Source: Aerococcus sp.
GTDB lineage: Bacteria; Bacillota; Bacilli; Lactobacillales; Aerococcaceae
Length of the DNA: 64,000 bases
NCBI GenBank assembly: GCA_030528155.1
Contig: JAUMZL010000005.1
Span: forward strand, 1-64,000
Direction of reading: 5' to 3'
Positions 37,262 through 43,738 of this stretch are shown here, one piece after another; the stretch's first letter is position 1; every line of letters starts with the position of its first letter. The translations under genes and the position numbers were made by a program. A model generated the notes under the pieces. That model was not told where the DNA came from and ran no database searches. It was given only the letters and a program-made list of their open reading frames with translations.

Positions 37262-37802
37262 CCTCTAATTGACGCCGTTTCATGTATTCAACGGCCCAAA
37301 TCGTTTTCGCATCACAAATTTCACCGCGCGCAATCGCCTCTTCACATTCGCAAAGCGTCAGCCATTCCAATTCCAAGAACTCATCTTCATCTTGTGGACG
37401 TGGATTTGCCACTTTTTCTAAATCAGTGGCGAGGTATAATTCCAGGTACTCATCCAAGTACCCTGGTGAGACATAGAAGCCCACCAGTTTCTCCCAGCGG
37501 TTCGCACGATACGTGGTTTCTTCTTCAAATTCGCGCTGGGCCGCCAATAGCCAGTCTTCATTGGGTTCAATCAAGCCAGCAGGAATTTCCAAGATTGGTC
37601 GTTCAATGGCTTTGCGATATTGACGCACCATGGCCATTTCCCCTGCTTCGTTAAAAGCTACGATGGCTACGGCCGGTTGGTGGTGAACAATTTCTCGTTC
37701 TGCCGTATTCCCTGCTTGTGTTTTGATTTCATGTTTTTCGACTTGAATTAAATGTCCGGTAAAGATGGTTTCTTTGCTGATGGTTTCTTCTCCGAATTTC
37801 AC
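37245..37802 (-). CDS. nudF: ADP-ribose pyrophosphatase (NUDIX hydrolase)
   Basis: The 185-residue enzyme hydrolyses ADP-ribose to AMP and ribose 5-phosphate. The NUDIX box is complete: GLIEPNED then LLAAQREFEEET (residues 77-99), with the usual upstream VEKHEIKTQAGN and PAVAIVAFNEAGEM. The start is GTG behind AAGGAGGAATTCTT. It is first of three same-strand genes ending with mtnN. To its left the prophage-derived region begins. Confidence 0.92.
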   Translation of the reverse strand: MKFGEETISKETIFTGHLIQVEKHEIKTQAGNTAEREIVHHQPAVAIVAFNEAGEMAMVRQYRKAIERPILEIPAGLIEPNEDWLLAAQREFEEETTYRANRWEKLVGFYVSPGYLDEYLELYLATDLEKVANPRPQDEDEFLELEWLTLCECEEAIARGEICDAKTIWAVEYMKRRQLEDEARE

Positions 37803-37946
37803 AAGAATTCCTCCTTCAATCTCTTCCCATTCAGTGTATCATGGCTATCAGATAGCTGGGCGTTGGATGTGCTCATTTTAACAAATTTATACTTGTTTAG
37901 CGTTTTCAAATGATTTTCAGAAAATGTAAGGCAAAAAAACTCTAAT

Positions 37947-38011
37947 ATGCTCCCCTTTAAGTAGATAGGACAAATCCTAAGACTACTTAAAGGGGAGATT
38001 TTTGTGCCTAG
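37947..38011. repeat. IS-like end or mini-element, copy A
   Basis: CTCCCCTTTAAGTAG (37951-37965) and CTACTTAAAGGGGAG (37984-37998) form a perfect 15-base inverted repeat with an 18-base loop. The following GATTTTTGTGCCTA is shared with the copy at 39885-39951. On the plus strand a GTG opens a short frame, PRSTNHRMTK, that looks like the start of an IS transposase but is cut off near 38040. It is probably the left end of an IS; the family cannot be named. Confidence 0.6.
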
Positions 38012-38039
38012 AAGTACTAACCATAGAATGACCAAGCTC

Positions 38040-38398
38040 TGAATTGCGCTTGCCAACTGCAGACTTAATCTTAGCACTTTTTTTGTATAATTCTAACGCT
38101 TGTTTTACAGTTACTTTAGACGGTAGTCACTCAAGCCCTTTAATTGCCGTCATTCTATCTCTCCTATCATTTACAAAATCCATATGTGAATGATCGAATT
38201 CTAATCCATTTAACTCAACAGTAGTCGGAATTTTATCAGATTTTGAAGTGATCACGTTCATAGCACCATTATCAAAATAATAGCTATAATGATTATCGTT
38301 GGAATGATCCCCACTTTAATATCTAAATCTACTATACGATTGTCTTCATCGTTAATGGTGGTGAACTGATAATGACCAAACCACTTTTCTTTATTCAT
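38040..38398 (-). pseudogene. Decayed accessory gene of unknown function
   Basis: ATG at 38398 opens MNKEKWFGHYQFTTINDED. After a frameshift near 38313 the reading continues HSNDNHYSYYFDNGAMNVI, then LNGLEFDHSHMDFVNDRRD, with a stop near 38130 and a last piece VTVKQALELYKKSAKIKS that runs into the IS-like end. Acidic, aromatic-rich and small, it has the look of an immunity protein, and it lies directly downstream of a terL fragment in a toxin region. No family recognised. Confidence 0.45.
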
Positions 38399-38431
38399 AC
38401 GCTTTCATCTCTTTCTCTTGAGAGAAAGTAT

Positions 38432-38638
38432 CTAGAGAGGTAGAGAATACCCAAATTTAGTATGAGTCCACAAGTCTTCGTCATTACGGCCCATGATTTG
38501 CGTTAATAGTAGTTTTTGCCATTTCTGCGCCTCTCGCCCACTTTTTTCATAGACCTCAACAGCTTCTGTCGCTAGCGAATAATCATAAGTCAAGTAGACG
38601 ACTTGTGTGGGCGCTTGTTTGCCTTTTCTTTTCGTCAT
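38432..38638 (-). pseudogene. N-terminal fragment of phage terminase large subunit, copy A
   Basis: The 68 residues start MTKRKGKQAPTQVVYLTYDY and reach LWTHTKFGYSLP. This matches the first part of HK97-type terminase large subunits, where RRNGKNE (Walker A) normally follows. Here the frame ends two residues after SLP, just before the ATPase motif, so it cannot package DNA. It has its own good ribosome binding site (AAAGGAGGAAAG) but follows directly on a terminator. A second, more decayed copy lies at 41477-41745. Confidence 0.75.
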
Positions 38639-38655
38639 CTTTCCTCCTTTACTAC

Positions 38656-38686
38656 ATAAAAAAACACTTAACGGTTGGTTAAGTGC
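38656..38686 (-). terminator. Terminator of immunity module A
   Basis: CACTTAA pairs with TTAAGTG, with a CCAACCG loop and a run of seven T. The same sequence occurs at 41764-41796 in front of the second terL fragment. Confidence 0.85.
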
Positions 38687-38716
38687 TGAATAGTATCAAT
38701 TCAATATAGAACCCAT

Positions 38717-39016
38717 TTAGTACTGCTGAAATGTAACATTAATAGGTTGATGATCTCGATCAACAATCACCCAATAAATGTAATCTTCCCAATCGTCTAA
38801 AGGTCTTTTTCCTAAAAATAATTGTTCAAAAAGCTTAGCTTTACTTTTTGGAACTAACCAACCGCACATATCATCAATAATCATGTTATCAATTTCCGTA
38901 TCTTCTCCGGCTCCAAAGTCCAAGAAGAAAACGGAATTTTCCTCAGCAGCTTTTTTTTGAACTAAGGAAAAGAATTTCTCAAATTTTTTTCCTTCGTGCG
39001 TTCTCAATCCGAGCAT
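38717..39016 (-). CDS. Immunity-like protein of a phage toxin module
   Basis: The 99-residue protein starts MLGLRTHEGKKFEKFFSLVQ and has an acidic middle (DFGAGEDTEIDNM) and a C-terminal Trp-rich part. I recall this family as a small orphan next to phage minor-head toxins in several Firmicutes; that is memory, not a search. Its first 38 bases overlap the 3' end of the toxin remnant upstream in another frame, which fits a toxin-immunity pair. It has an AAAGGAGG site and a terminator 31 bases after its stop. The frame is intact although the toxin is broken. Confidence 0.65.
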   Translation of the reverse strand: MLGLRTHEGKKFEKFFSLVQKKAAEENSVFFLDFGAGEDTEIDNMIIDDMCGWLVPKSKAKLFEQLFLGKRPLDDWEDYIYWVIVDRDHQPINVTFQQY

Positions 39017-39290
39017 TATGTGCTCCTCCTTTCATAGTAGTTACATATCTATTCTTGTTATCTACTAACACTGCATCGTTATCTTTTATATATGCGGTCT
39101 CCACCAGCTCGGCCTCGCCATTCTACATCAGAAACAATTTCAGAAGGGTGGTTATATATGTCTTTTGCGATATATTCAAAAGTACGGCGATCAGATACAT
39201 TCTTTGGATCAAGCCCATATTCGACCATATGCTTCCCCGCCTTTTCCCAAATTGTTTTGTATCAATTACCAATTTTCTTCTTAATGTAAG
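38979..39290 (-). pseudogene. C-terminal toxin domain remnant (phage minor-head type), frameshifted
   Basis: Read on the minus strand with two frame changes, the segment gives VIDTKQFGK, then AGKHMVEYGLDPKNVSDRR and DIYNHPSEIVSDVEWRG, then ETAYIKDNDAVLVDNKNR and YVTTMKGGAHNARI. It ends at 38979, inside the immunity gene. The pattern KHM.(E/D)YGLDP, W(R)G and YYIK.NDVV...GTFVT is one I associate with toxin tails on phage minor head proteins. The frameshifts (about 39245 and 39120) disable it. No upstream minor-head part is left. Confidence 0.6.
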
Positions 39291-39328
39291 AAGTACAGGT
39301 TAGCGCTGTGCTTCTTTTATTTTACCAA

Positions 39329-39372
39329 AAAAGTCCATGAAATAAGCAGCATTCCGCTATTTCATGGACTTT
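39329..39372 (-). terminator. Terminator between two toxin/immunity modules
   Basis: A 15-base perfect stem (AAAGTCCATGAAATA / TATTTCATGGACTTT) lies between the ART immunity gene and the next toxin remnant. T-rich sequence follows in both directions. Confidence 0.85.
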
Positions 39373-39412
39373 CTTTTTGGGACTTTTGTCACAGCCCCTA
39401 AATATCATTAAG

Positions 39413-39610
39413 TTACCAATTCTCTATTCCGAGTTCTTTGAGATCGTAGCCTTGTCTTTTCATTTCCGCTTTAATCATTTTATCTAGCTTCTTATTCCTT
39501 TGGCGAGCAATTCTCTTTTCTTCCTCGGTTTGAGGTGAACGTTGCGAAAGCATTCTCTCTGTAAATTCTTGTCTTGCCTCTGCCAACAATTCTTCTTCAG
39601 TTTTATTCAT
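39413..39610 (-). CDS. Immunity-like protein of ADP-ribosyltransferase-type toxin, copy A
   Basis: The 65-residue charged, helical protein (EARQEFTERMLSQRSPQTEEE, ending MKRQGYDLKELGIENW read in pieces) is a clear paralogue of the protein at 41808-42005. The ATG overlaps the toxin stop, as in its paralogue. No membrane segment. Position behind an ART-like toxin in both copies points to an antidote that binds the toxin. The frame is intact while its toxin is truncated. Confidence 0.65.
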   Translation of the reverse strand: MNKTEEELLAEARQEFTERMLSQRSPQTEEEKRIARQRNKKLDKMIKAEMKRQGYDLKELGIENW

Positions 39611-39884
39611 GATTTTCTACCGCCTCGTAATAAACAACCTCATCACGAATTGAAATTTGTTTCAATTCAACATTTTTTCCCAATAAAAATTCACGTTGAC
39701 GCCTATATCGCTTGTCACTTAATTGTTCGATATAGGCCCCATTGGATCCTCTTGGCACGACAATCACTACATTAGGTCGTCCAGTAAACGCCCCTTTAGT
39801 CGTTACGGATGTGCTGATAAATTTTTCTGTAATTTGTTGAGCATCTTCGGGATTGTTACCTCTTCTGTAAACAATTATATTGAT
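39603..39884 (-). pseudogene. ADP-ribosyltransferase-like toxin domain, 5' truncated, copy A
   Basis: The remaining about 93 residues read IIVYRRGNNPEDAQQI, KFISTSVTTKGAFTG, VVIVVPRGSNGAYIEQL, RRQREFLLGKNVELKQ. This keeps the ART order: R motif (VYRR), STS motif (ISTSV) and a QRE element in place of ExE. The 5' part is replaced by an IS-like end at 39885. The downstream paralogue at 41998 is longer. In ART toxins these motifs hold NAD and the target; the QxE form is seen in C3-like enzymes. Without its 5' part it is presumably inactive. Confidence 0.6.
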
Positions 39885-39951
39885 ATGCTCCCCTTTAAGT
39901 AAACATTATAAATCCTAAAACTACTTAAAGGGGAGATTTTTGTGCCTATAA
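39885..39951. repeat. IS-like end or mini-element, copy B
   Basis: It is a second copy of the element at 37947-38011, with CTCCCCTTTAAGTA and (C)TACTTAAAGGGGAG at 39889-39934. It interrupts the ART-like toxin gene. The flank after GATTTTTGTGCCTATAAG diverges from copy A within about 15 bases. Confidence 0.6.
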
Positions 39952-40006
39952 GAAGATTATTTTCAACCTCATTGGTGAAGTCTACCATCCCCCTAGTAAT
40001 GTAAAA

Positions 40007-40039
40007 AACGGCACAACCGCTGATTACGACTATGCCGTT
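40007..40039 (-). terminator. Terminator after the DegV gene
   Basis: AACGGCA pairs with TGCCGTT and is followed by TTTTAC on the minus strand, about 110 bases past the DegV stop. Confidence 0.6.
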
Positions 40040-40151
40040 ATTTTATAAGATGATAGGCCTTTTACTAAATTGTCTCTAAAAAATGCCCTTTAATTGCTAA
40101 GATAGGGGTTCCTCTCCTCCCCACCATTTTTCATGACTCTTGCAAAGTTCA

Positions 40152-41030
40152 CTAGTCAGAGAAATTATTCAACGACGGAATGATCCCTAATCCTAAACAG
40201 CCAGGGCCGCCGTATGCCCCGACCACCGGCGTCACATAGCCCGTACGCACAGGATCTTGGCCAAAGCGTGTCTCTAGTTCTTTGAGCAACATTTCCATTT
40301 TGTCGAGTGCTTCGCCGTGTGCTGCAATGAGACGGATGCCCTCTGGATAATTTGCAAGAGCTTCTTCCACGTGGTCAGCTAAATGGCGGATAGCCTTCTT
40401 GGAGGTGCGTACCTTCTCAATCACATCCACGCGCCCGTCTGAGAGGAATTTCAGGATAGGCATAATACTCAGTGTTTTTCCTACAAAGGCAGCGACACCA
40501 GTCAAACGTCCAGATTTGCGCAAGTAGTCAAGGTTATCCACAATGAAGTAGATCGGTGAATTGACGGACAACCATTCCATCTTTTTGACGATGGCTTCCG
40601 CATCCTCGCCTGCCTCCAGACTAGCCAAAGTATCCTTGATCATACATTCCATCACAAATGAGGTGGAATGGGTATCAATCACGTGCGATTCGATGCGGTC
40701 ACTCATCTCACGCGCTACAACATTAGCGGTCTGATTGGTCCCGCTCAATTGTCCGGACAGCGTAAACACGAATACCGTATCATATCCGGCATCAATGATG
40801 GCATCATAAGCATCGTAATACTGTTGAATCGTTGGTTGCGCGGTCTTAGGGATGCCTGGATCCGCTGCTAATTTTTGATAGTAAGCTTTTAATTGATCAG
40901 CATCTGAACTGTCGATGAATTCTTCCCCATCGGAGAAACGAATGGTGAGATAAACTTGATAAACATTTGGAAGCGAAGCAATATCCTTAGATAATGTTGC
41001 CGAACTATCGGTAATAATGGCTGCTTTCAT
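40152..41030 (-). CDS. DegV family fatty-acid-binding protein
   Basis: The 292-residue protein has the DegV pattern: AAIITDSSATLSKD at the start, FTLSGQLSGTNQTANVVA in the middle (fatty-acid carboxylate site) and PVVGAYGGPGCLGLGI at the end. Family members bind fatty acids and pass them to the FakA kinase (FakB role). The start at 41030 is set by the conserved N-terminus. It is a normal chromosomal gene enclosed by prophage debris on both sides, so either the debris was inserted in two places or the gene was moved with it. Confidence 0.92.
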   Translation of the reverse strand: MKAAIITDSSATLSKDIASLPNVYQVYLTIRFSDGEEFIDSSDADQLKAYYQKLAADPGIPKTAQPTIQQYYDAYDAIIDAGYDTVFVFTLSGQLSGTNQTANVVAREMSDRIESHVIDTHSTSFVMECMIKDTLASLEAGEDAEAIVKKMEWLSVNSPIYFIVDNLDYLRKSGRLTGVAAFVGKTLSIMPILKFLSDGRVDVIEKVRTSKKAIRHLADHVEEALANYPEGIRLIAAHGEALDKMEMLLKELETRFGQDPVRTGYVTPVVGAYGGPGCLGLGIIPSLNNFSD

Positions 41031-41476
41031 CGCTGACTTCCTTTCCACATCTGTATTATTCTTTTCTTGACGTACCACTTGAAAAATAGTGATACGCTGA
41101 TTTATTGGTTATTATTTCCTTTGTATTTACAGTAAGGTCACTGAAAACGCCAATCACAAGGAAATGTTATAACGATATTATAACATTAATTGCTAGGAAT
41201 AAGCGGGGAATCCTTCTGATCCAAATTGAAATTTAACTTTCCACTGGCTCGCTTCCTAGCTCAGTTTTAATTGCACAATAAATACATTTGTGTACATTTT
41301 ACTCCACTATGTGGCTTTTGACTAGGGTTAGACTGAATCAGCCATGAGTTTTCAGAGCAACTGTTCTCGTTGCCTTTCTTCTCTTCCATAAATACTTTAT
41401 TTCGATCATCTGAGAGTAGCGTCTGTCCTCTTCTTATGCCTGCGTTCATTCATCACTGACTTAAAACTAAAAATCA
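41031..41476. other. Long intergenic stretch without a supportable gene
   Basis: About 450 bases lie upstream of the DegV gene. I see a possible frame at 41267-41449 on the minus strand with no recognised product and a weak start, and no clear terminator, tRNA or IS. The DegV promoter should lie near 41040-41120. Confidence 0.5.
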
Positions 41477-41745
41477 TCACCAACCAAAATCGATGATACT
41501 GATAGGATTTCTCATGACTAAGACTTCATTTTTACCCTTCCGCCAAGGTAGGGGACAACCGAATTTGGTATGCGTCTATAAGTCTTCATCATTACGGCTC
41601 ATGCTTGGCGTGAGTAGCATCTTTGCCATTCCTGCTCCTCTCGCCCACTCTTTTCATAGACCTCAACAGCTTCTGTAGCTAGCGAATAATCATAGGGCAA
41701 GTAGACGGCTTGTGTGGGCGTTTGTTTGCCTTTTCTTTTCGTCAT
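41477..41745 (-). pseudogene. N-terminal fragment of phage terminase large subunit, copy B
   Basis: It begins MTKRKGKQTPTQAVYLPYDY, nearly the same as copy A, then suffers a frameshift near 41613. An amber codon replaces Trp before THTKFG. Unlike copy A it goes on into CPLPWRKGKNEVLVMRN, a worn Walker A (RRNGKNE in the family), which confirms that these fragments come from terL. It ends at 41477. With the preceding terminator it forms a repeat of about 250 bases shared with 38432-38690. Confidence 0.75.
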
Positions 41746-41763
41746 CTTGCCTCCTTTACTGCA

Positions 41764-41796
41764 TAAAAAAAACACTTAACGGTTGGTTAAGTGCTG
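41764..41796 (-). terminator. Terminator of immunity module B
   Basis: Same stem as at 38656-38686 (CACTTAA / TTAAGTG, CCAACCG loop) with a longer T-run. It closes the ART immunity gene at 41808. Confidence 0.85.
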
Positions 41797-41807
41797 AATC
41801 ACGTCAA

Positions 41808-42005
41808 TTATAAATTTTCTATCCCAAGTTCTTGGAGATCATAGCCTTGTTTTTGTAAATCTTTTTTTATATCTTCATTTAGCCTCTTTTCAAGGCGCTT
41901 AGCTCTTTCTTTTTGTTCTTCCGTCTGAGGCAAGTGTTGTGAAAGCATTCGCTCTGTAAAAACCCTTCTTCCCTCTGCTTCTATCTGTTCTCTACTTTTA
42001 GCCAT
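41808..42005 (-). CDS. Immunity-like protein of ADP-ribosyltransferase-type toxin, copy B
   Basis: The 65-residue paralogue of 39413-39610 keeps FTERMLSQ, PQTEE and KQGYDLQELGIEN. Its ATG lies inside the last codons of the ART-like toxin gene (eight-base overlap), so the two are translationally coupled. It is small and charged with no hydrophobic segment, as fits a cytosolic antidote. A dedicated terminator follows. Whether it protects against the neighbour is inferred from the overlap and from the repetition of the pair. Confidence 0.7.
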   Translation of the reverse strand: MAKSREQIEAEGRRVFTERMLSQHLPQTEEQKERAKRLEKRLNEDIKKDLQKQGYDLQELGIENL

Positions 42006-42447
42006 CCTTATCTACCGCCTTATAATAACTAACTCCATCGAGCCTAATTAATTGTTCTAGTTTAACATTATTTCCTAATAAAAATTCACGTTGATGCTTA
42101 TATCTTTCATCACTTAAGCGTTCAATATAAGCTCCATTAGAGTTCTTTGGAACAATGATTACTGTGTTAGGGTCTTGTTTAAATACTCCTTTAGTTGTTA
42201 CTAATGTGCTAATAAATTTACCAGTCATTTGCTGAACATCACTAGGATTAATATCTTTCCTATAGAGAATTATATTGTGATGCAATTTATTCTTCAACAA
42301 GGCAACACGAATATGGAAAACTTTCCTATCGATAATTTCTTCTTTATCGTTCACAGGCACATAACGACCTTGCAGATAGCCATTAATCTTTTCAAATAGT
42401 CGCTTTCCGTCAGGATCTTTCTCATTAAAGGTAGATTGGGTAATGGC
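41998..42447 (-). CDS. ADP-ribosyltransferase-like toxin domain, copy B
   Basis: The frame has 149 codons, open from a TGA at 42448-42450. The first ATG-type start is far inside (42360), and the upstream part PDGKRLFEKINGYLQGRYVP looks like the N-terminal helix of ART domains. The R motif IILYRKD, the ST element KFISTLVTT and YKHQREFLLG (QRE, Gln then Glu) follow in the ART order. It would transfer ADP-ribose from NAD to a target. It has lost its carrier (minor-head) part and may be silent or expressed only as a fragment; the STS Ser is Leu here (STL), unlike copy A. Confidence 0.6.
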   Translation of the reverse strand, partial: AITQSTFNEKDPDGKRLFEKINGYLQGRYVPVNDKEEIIDRKVFHIRVALLKNKLHHNIILYRKDINPSDVQQMTGKFISTLVTTKGVFKQDPNTVIIVPKNSNGAYIERLSDERYKHQREFLLGNNVKLEQLIRLDGVSYYKAVDKDG

Positions 42448-42485
42448 TCACTTCCCTCGTCAGATAATCGATACGTTCATTTTAA

Positions 42486-42815
42486 TCATTTTTCGTCATC
42501 ATCGTTCTCCTTGAGGCCGATTTGACTAACATCTCTTTCTTTCAGGGCAGCCATCATTGGATTCCAGTCTCTAAATATAGCTTTTTGTGCTTCTGATAAT
42601 TGATTGAAATCCGTCCAAAAATTATAGATTGTTTTTCTGTCAAAGCTGAAATAAAAAGGTCCACCTTCACTGGGATATGGATCAATCGTCCACACTTTAT
42701 CATTGAGGTTATCCTTATAAAAATCAGTATAACCATCTAAATGACTTTCTGCCCATACGCCATCTTCACCGGTATAGTAAATATCCTTATCGCTAACGTT
42801 AGGATTATTGAACAT
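42486..42815 (-). CDS. DUF7675-like immunity protein
   Basis: The 109-residue protein starts MFNNPNVSDKDIYYTGEDGV and continues with SHLDGYTDFY, PSEGGPFYFSFDRKTIYNFW. I recall this as the family DUF7675, often near polymorphic toxins; the name is from memory. It begins 20 bases after the stop of the toxin fragment 42835-43128 and has AAGGAG in front. Acidic end (ENDDDEK). It is likely the antidote of that toxin. The frame is intact. Confidence 0.6.
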   Translation of the reverse strand: MFNNPNVSDKDIYYTGEDGVWAESHLDGYTDFYKDNLNDKVWTIDPYPSEGGPFYFSFDRKTIYNFWTDFNQLSEAQKAIFRDWNPMMAALKERDVSQIGLKENDDDEK

Positions 42816-42834
42816 CTCCTTCAGCTCCTTTCAT

Positions 42835-43128
42835 TTATTTGTCTGTATCAGTATTAATAAGCCCTAATACTTTATGAAATGCTTTGTTATCTTTCAAAAA
42901 ATCACTAGCAATAGTCCTATTGCGCACTTTATATTTATGTTTCAAAGAAGTATAGGCAGCTTGACATCTAAACTTTTCTCTTAGACTACTATTAGAGTTC
43001 AAATGATGAAAATCGTTTTTAGGAAAGTTTTTAGTCTCTGGACTGTGAAGTTCCAAATATTTCCTTTTCTGTAAACGGTTTTTAGTCTCTGCGACTTTCC
43101 TTCTAATGATTGCCTGTCTCTCAGTAGA
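42835..43128 (-). CDS. Toxin C-terminal fragment of unknown activity
   Basis: The frame is open from a TGA at 43129 and reads STERQAIIRRKVAETKNRL, LELHSPETKNFPKNDFHHLN, AAYTSLKHKYKVRNRTIASD, FHKVLGLINTDTDK. It is basic and helical with no obvious enzyme motif, and it ends 20 bases before the DUF7675-like gene. The arrangement equals the other toxin tail plus immunity pairs here, so I take it for a displaced toxin tail. The first ATG is at 43056; the segment upstream to 43128 is in frame and similar in composition. Confidence 0.5.
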   Translation of the reverse strand, partial: STERQAIIRRKVAETKNRLQKRKYLELHSPETKNFPKNDFHHLNSNSSLREKFRCQAAYTSLKHKYKVRNRTIASDFLKDNKAFHKVLGLINTDTDK

Positions 43129-43156
43129 TCAATAATATCCTTTCCCTACTTCTATA

Positions 43157-43399
43157 TCATTTTTGGCTAGTTTTTACAGCTTTAAAGTCATTACCATCTT
43201 CAAATATCTTTCTTTCAGCTGCTTTTATCTCTAAAATATCATATTTATTTAACTTTGAAGCAAAGAAATCCATGCTATTTTTACCTCTAAAAGTCTTAAC
43301 ATCATAGCCCACTCTGTATCCAATATCATACAATGTCTCCGCTAATCTCCGACACCATTGACACCTGTCAAAATAACGGTGCGTGTGTTTAGGTTTCAT
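43157..43399 (-). CDS. Short Cys-containing protein, possibly derived from a minor-head protein
   Basis: The 80-residue protein carries FDRCQWCRRLAETLYDIG near residues 10-27. The CxWCxxLAxT pattern resembles the Cys motif of phage minor head proteins (C.WC..LAGT), such as the remnant at 1806-2520. The rest (KTFRGKNSMDFF, AERKIFEDGNDF) is not recognised. It lies just upstream of the toxin fragment, where the carrier part should be. AAAGGTAGGA precedes the ATG closely. Partial or decayed; low certainty. Confidence 0.35.
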   Translation of the reverse strand: MKPKHTHRYFDRCQWCRRLAETLYDIGYRVGYDVKTFRGKNSMDFFASKLNKYDILEIKAAERKIFEDGNDFKAVKTSQK

Positions 43400-43433
43400 T
43401 CCTACCTTTCATGCACTTATTCCTCCTAAAGAA

Positions 43434-43503
43434 AAAGGCCCTCGAATAACCGAGAGCCTTTAGCTACATTCATTCTTATCGTCCAGCTAACAGGGGCAAG
43501 TTT
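43434..43503 (-). repeat. IS3-like end with hairpin terminator, right copy
   Basis: The stem-loop AAAGGCTCTCG...CGAGGGCCTTT and the following TAGCTACATT, then AACTTGCCCCTGTTAGCTGGAC, repeat the arrangement at 74-142. The stem also serves as terminator for csp/ileS. It marks the right edge of the accessory region. Confidence 0.5.
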
Positions 43504-43528
43504 CCCTAGTTTGACGTTTTTACAGGTA

Positions 43529-43738
43529 TTATTTAGTCGTGAGATTAACGGCTTGAGGGCCATGTTCACCGTGAGCAATCTCAAAGTGAACCACTTCGCC
43601 TGCCTTCACGGTATGAAGGTTCGCCATTTCTAACGCCGTGCGATGAAAGAAAACTTCTTCAACACCGCTGGGCCCATTGAAGCGGAGAAAACCAAATCCC
43701 CGCTCAGGATCGTATTGTTTCACTACCCCTTTAATCAT
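43529..43738 (-). CDS. Cold-shock domain protein
   Basis: The 69-residue protein has the nucleic-acid-binding motifs RNP1 (GFGFLRF, with the usual K/D changed) and RNP2 (VFFHRTAL) and ends VNLTTK. It is a one-domain OB-fold RNA chaperone. Its ATG lies within the ileS stop region (overlap of eight bases), so it is probably translated from the ileS transcript. In the canonical order ileS is last or followed by lspA, so a Csp-like gene fused to its transcript is worth note. An ATG at 43747 is an alternative start. Confidence 0.88.
   Translation of the reverse strand: MIKGVVKQYDPERGFGFLRFNGPSGVEEVFFHRTALEMANLHTVKAGEVVHFEIAHGEHGPQAVNLTTK

Noticed and set aside
41267..41449. Minus-strand frame of 60 residues between the DegV gene and terL copy B
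   Set aside because: No ribosome binding site of note, no recognised motif and composition unlike a real gene.
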